From contig CM074758.1 of assembly GCA_037355855.1 (NCBI GenBank), positions 4,003,001-4,067,000 on the forward strand: a DNA stretch of 64,000 bases, given 5' to 3'. Within the stretch, counting starts at the first letter, position 1, and each line of letters opens with the position of its first letter. Origin of the DNA: Pseudo-nitzschia pungens (taxonomy: Eukaryota > Bacillariophyta > Bacillariophyceae > Bacillariales > Bacillariaceae). The translations under genes were made by a program, and so were the position numbers. Positions 62,017 through 64,000 of this stretch are shown here, piece after piece. The notes below the pieces were generated by a model. That model made no database searches and was not told where the DNA came from. It worked only from the letters and a program-made list of their open reading frames with translations.

Positions 62017-62028
62017 CAGTAATTACTG
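62017..62028 (-). promoter_or_regulatory. Gypsy primer-binding region (palindrome CAGTAATTACTG)
   Basis: It directly abuts the 5' LTR and is shared, with neighbouring GATAAACAGT, with the gag-only element (22052-22063 and 24876-24887). Confidence 0.5.
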
Positions 62029-62361
62029 TGTTACACGTTAAGGTAGAAGTTTTCGGAGTAGTATTAATATTGTGATGTTTAGATACTTTACGGAATATTG
62101 TTACGCGAATTAAGAATGGAAACATATAAAATTTCGAGGTCGCGAGCATTGCCATGTTTTGGCATGCTCTGCCATAAATGTTTGCTCAATGTCGATTCCC
62201 ACGATTAGGCATATATTCTCTTCTGGGACTCGACCGTTAAGTTAAGACACATATTATAATGTATCCACGCATGTAGATTGCCATATATGTATAATTGATC
62301 ACATCGATGCGGGATTCAGTTAATTATTCATTCGTGACAGTGGCTACGCTGCCGTGTCACA
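62029..62361 (-). repeat. Gypsy 5' LTR
   Basis: 333 bp, matching 54694-55026 without visible difference. It is followed by the TSD CCGGG at 62362-62366 and then the resumed copia-type LTR. Confidence 0.92.
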
Positions 62362-62991
62362 CCGGGTACTGCACCAGCACTAGCACAGTGTAGCTTAGCA
62401 CGACAAGTTTAAGGTTGCTAATGCTACAAGATAGTTGGTATGCTAACATACTATGCTACCATACTATGCTACTGTCGGGGTATGGTCATTGTGTACAATA
62501 TGTACTATAACCGGACACCTGACCCAGACAGTCATTAAGCTAGCAAGCAAGCTAGCGCTCCGAGTGCTAGTTCATATAAGCTAGCTCCGAGTGCTAGCTC
62601 ATATAAGCTAGCTCTGAGCGCTAGCTCATATAAGCGATTGCTAAACGCTACTCTAAATGCTACCCCTACACCACAGTACTGAACCTACAGAGCTGTATTA
62701 TTATTATTATACGAGACAGCGAAGCAAGCTGTCACACCAGAGCTGAGCACTTTGGCTCAGCTCCCCTCACTATTCTTTTTTTTCTTTCTTCTTCAACCTT
62801 AAAATGAACACCTATCATGCCCTCCCATTCGATCGATTCCTTTGTACCTCTAGGGGAGTATCTTGTAGTAACTGAGTGTATGGAATGGCATCTGAACAGT
62901 ATCCCCTGTAGTCTCACTATTTGCCAGCACTCCGTGCTGTACTGTTGTTATTGTTAACACCTCTTATTTGCTGATGAGCAATATCATTACA
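62362..62991 (+). repeat. Second copia-type 5' LTR, right part
   Basis: It parallels 7527-8157 of the first copia LTR: TGTAGCT, the CTATGCTACTGTCGGGG block, AGCTGAGC...GCTCAGCT, CCTATCATGCCCTCC and AGCAATATCATTACA at the end. It contains three copies of a repeat of about 28 bp (GCTAGCTC.GAGTGCTAGC, CATATAA) at 62550-62635, absent from the first LTR. Confidence 0.8.
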
Positions 62992-63841
62992 GTTTATCAG
63001 ACCCACTGCTCGAACCACTACGAACCGGGACGCCGGCTAGAGCGTGTGATGAAACCCAGCAACTGATCCCTGCTGGCATCCATGCCTACTACACTTGGAT
63101 GTAAAAGAACCATCTGCTGGACGTAAAACTCAGATCCAGGCCTACAATACAAGGAACTGACATCACCATGCCTCAGTGGATCTTTTGGATGTCGGACGCA
63201 GATACGAATGGCAAATTCGGAGCAGATAGAAGAAACTCTACAGTGATGTAAACAAGGCTCCCTTTAGCTAGATACTGGGACCTAGGTATCCTGAGAGGAC
63301 CGTCCCATACTAGGTCTACGAAACAGAGCAGGGTGGTGGTGGCTCCACCAAGTCTTAGCCCGGATGCAAAAGGGGATGGATGGGCAAGAAAAGGATGTAA
63401 CGAAAGAATCTGGGGAATCAGAACATTCAATTGGAACCTTCAATACGGAATCTTCAGTACATTACAAGAATCCAGGATGAAACAAAAGACTCATTGAGCC
63501 TTCAGTACATTTCAAGTGTATCCAACTGCTGGTAGTGGATTGCAGCCAAATGACTAATCCATGGATTGAACATCTGATTGATTGAAGATTGGGTTGAAGA
63601 TCCAGGGAAAGGATTGAAGCTTAAAAACAAGGAAGTCAACCGGACAGCCAATCACGGACTGGTTGTTTTAGTTTCTAAGCAAACATCATCGAGAGGTATT
63701 CTCACAATCATCAACACTATGTTACAGCACTCACCGCCGGATCAGAGATTATTCCAACCGGCCAAGCAACAAATTTGCCATTCTTTGAAAAAGGAACGAA
63801 TTGCAAAAGTCAAACAAAAATCATCCAAAGCCTAATCAACA
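62992..63841 (+). promoter_or_regulatory. Second copia-type leader, no gene
   Basis: GTTTATCAGACCCACTGCTC and the following roughly 75 nt (ACGAACCGGGACGCCGGCTA and so on) are nearly identical to 8158-8235 of the first element, although their LTRs are well diverged. The remainder is unlike the first leader. The ORFs in it are short and unsupported. Confidence 0.6.
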
Positions 63842-63969
63842 TGCCATCAACTACCACTGACAACCAGAACCTCCCTGGACCTTCCGGAACTGAAAATATT
63901 TCGCGCAGACTGCGCGATTTTAAGTCGACCTGGTCAATACTCATCCCCCCTTTTGGAGCACAATTTTAG
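63842..63969 (+). CDS. Possible start of gag of the second copia-type element
   Basis: A 42-codon frame, MPSTTTDNQNLPGPSGTE..., begins about 850 nt after the LTR, close to where gag starts in the first element (about 1060 nt). The composition (Pro, Thr, Asn) suits a Gag N-terminus. It is cut by a TAG right where a terminal-repeat-like sequence begins, so another insertion may interrupt it. Confidence 0.3.
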
Positions 63970-64000
63970 GGGGATAAACTTGCACTTTTTTTCCGCACTT
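63969..64000 (+). repeat. Sequence resembling the MULE terminal repeat at the window edge
   Basis: GGGGGATAAACTTGCACTTT followed by more T and CCGCACTT resembles the GGGTAATATCACACTTTTTT of the MULE left terminus at 33197. If real, a second element of that family begins here. Its other end and TSD lie outside the window. Confidence 0.35.

Larger units (their letters stand above)
54694..62361 (-). mobile_element. Gypsy (Ty3)-type LTR retrotransposon, full length
   Basis: Two LTRs of 333 bp (54694-55026 and 62029-62361) read as identical. TSD CCGGG lies at 54689-54693 and 62362-62366. Order on the minus strand is gag (61905 down), protease, RT, RNase H, integrase (gypsy order). Lesions are a gag frameshift, TGA at 60233-60235 after the protease motif, and the 1.9-kb insertion in integrase. 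LTR identity means recent insertion. Gag and the LTR ends relate it to the gag-only tandem element at 19240-25183. Confidence 0.92.
54645..64000 (+). mobile_element. Second copia-type element (5' LTR and leader), split by the gypsy element
   Basis: 54645-54693 and 62362-62991 together match much of the first copia LTR (GGATTTGTACCAGTTACACG..., CTATGCTACTGTCGGGGTA, CCTATCATGCCCTCC). The match resumes exactly across the gypsy insertion once one CCGGG copy is removed. The LTR ends CATTACA at 62991, and the leader at 62992-63120 is highly similar to that of the first element. The left end of the LTR is not resolved, and the coding part lies outside the window. Confidence 0.75.

Noticed and set aside
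1..64000. tRNA, rRNA or other structured RNA genes
   Set aside because: I looked for tRNA-like cloverleaf signatures and conserved rRNA blocks by eye and found none I could support.

Overview
This is nuclear DNA of a eukaryote, almost entirely transposable elements. The most likely source is a diatom. The copia-type pol carries the integrase, RT and RNase H signatures I associate with stramenopile copia (CoDi) elements (DSHADT protease, ARLVADGHK, FGSEIVALR, ADLFTKL). The long ORFs lack introns, and no bacterial operon or ribosome-binding-site structure is visible. The genus cannot be fixed from this sequence; a repeat-rich pennate diatom is my best guess.

Left and centre (1-50271) form a nest built on one very long non-LTR retrotransposon (LINE) family. 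LINE copy A (+, 1-6540) has an intact ORF2 of about 1950 aa (endonuclease, reverse transcriptase, RNase H, zinc finger). LINE copy B (-) is split into four blocks (6541-7214, 17171-19239, 25189-33190, 46928-48256) by three later insertions, each with a perfect target-site duplication. The first is a 9.95-kb copia LTR element (7215-17165, TSD TGTCT). The second is a 5.9-kb gag-only gypsy-like element arranged LTR-int-LTR-int-LTR (19240-25183, TSD CCCTC). The third is a 13.7-kb Mutator-like DNA transposon (33191-46918, 9-bp TSD CAAATTGGC). LINE copy C (+, 48263-50108) is 5'-truncated and ends in a stack of three successive 3' tails.

The Mutator-like element carries a MULE-type transposase gene, a divergent 321-aa ORF, a 1199-aa ORF of unknown function behind about 45 copies of the heptamer GCACCTC, and several other short tandem arrays. 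This is the least conventional object in the window.

Right end (50272-64000): one apparently intact coiled-coil gene (50488-53586, -) is the only candidate host gene. Beyond it, a second, diverged copia-type 5' LTR and leader (from about 54645, running off the window) is interrupted by a full-length gypsy element (54694-62361, -, TSD CCGGG). That element is itself interrupted inside its integrase gene by a 1.9-kb non-coding LINE-derived element (55884-57759, -, 21-bp TSD).

The elements form autonomous/non-autonomous pairs. The gag-only tandem element matches the full gypsy element in Gag, LTR ends and primer-binding region. The 1.9-kb non-coding element matches the LINE in its 5' leader and 3' tail. 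Many inactivating lesions are CpG-type transitions (CGA to TGA, GAC to AAC), as expected of methylated, silenced DNA. All identifications come from reading the sequence; no database search was run.
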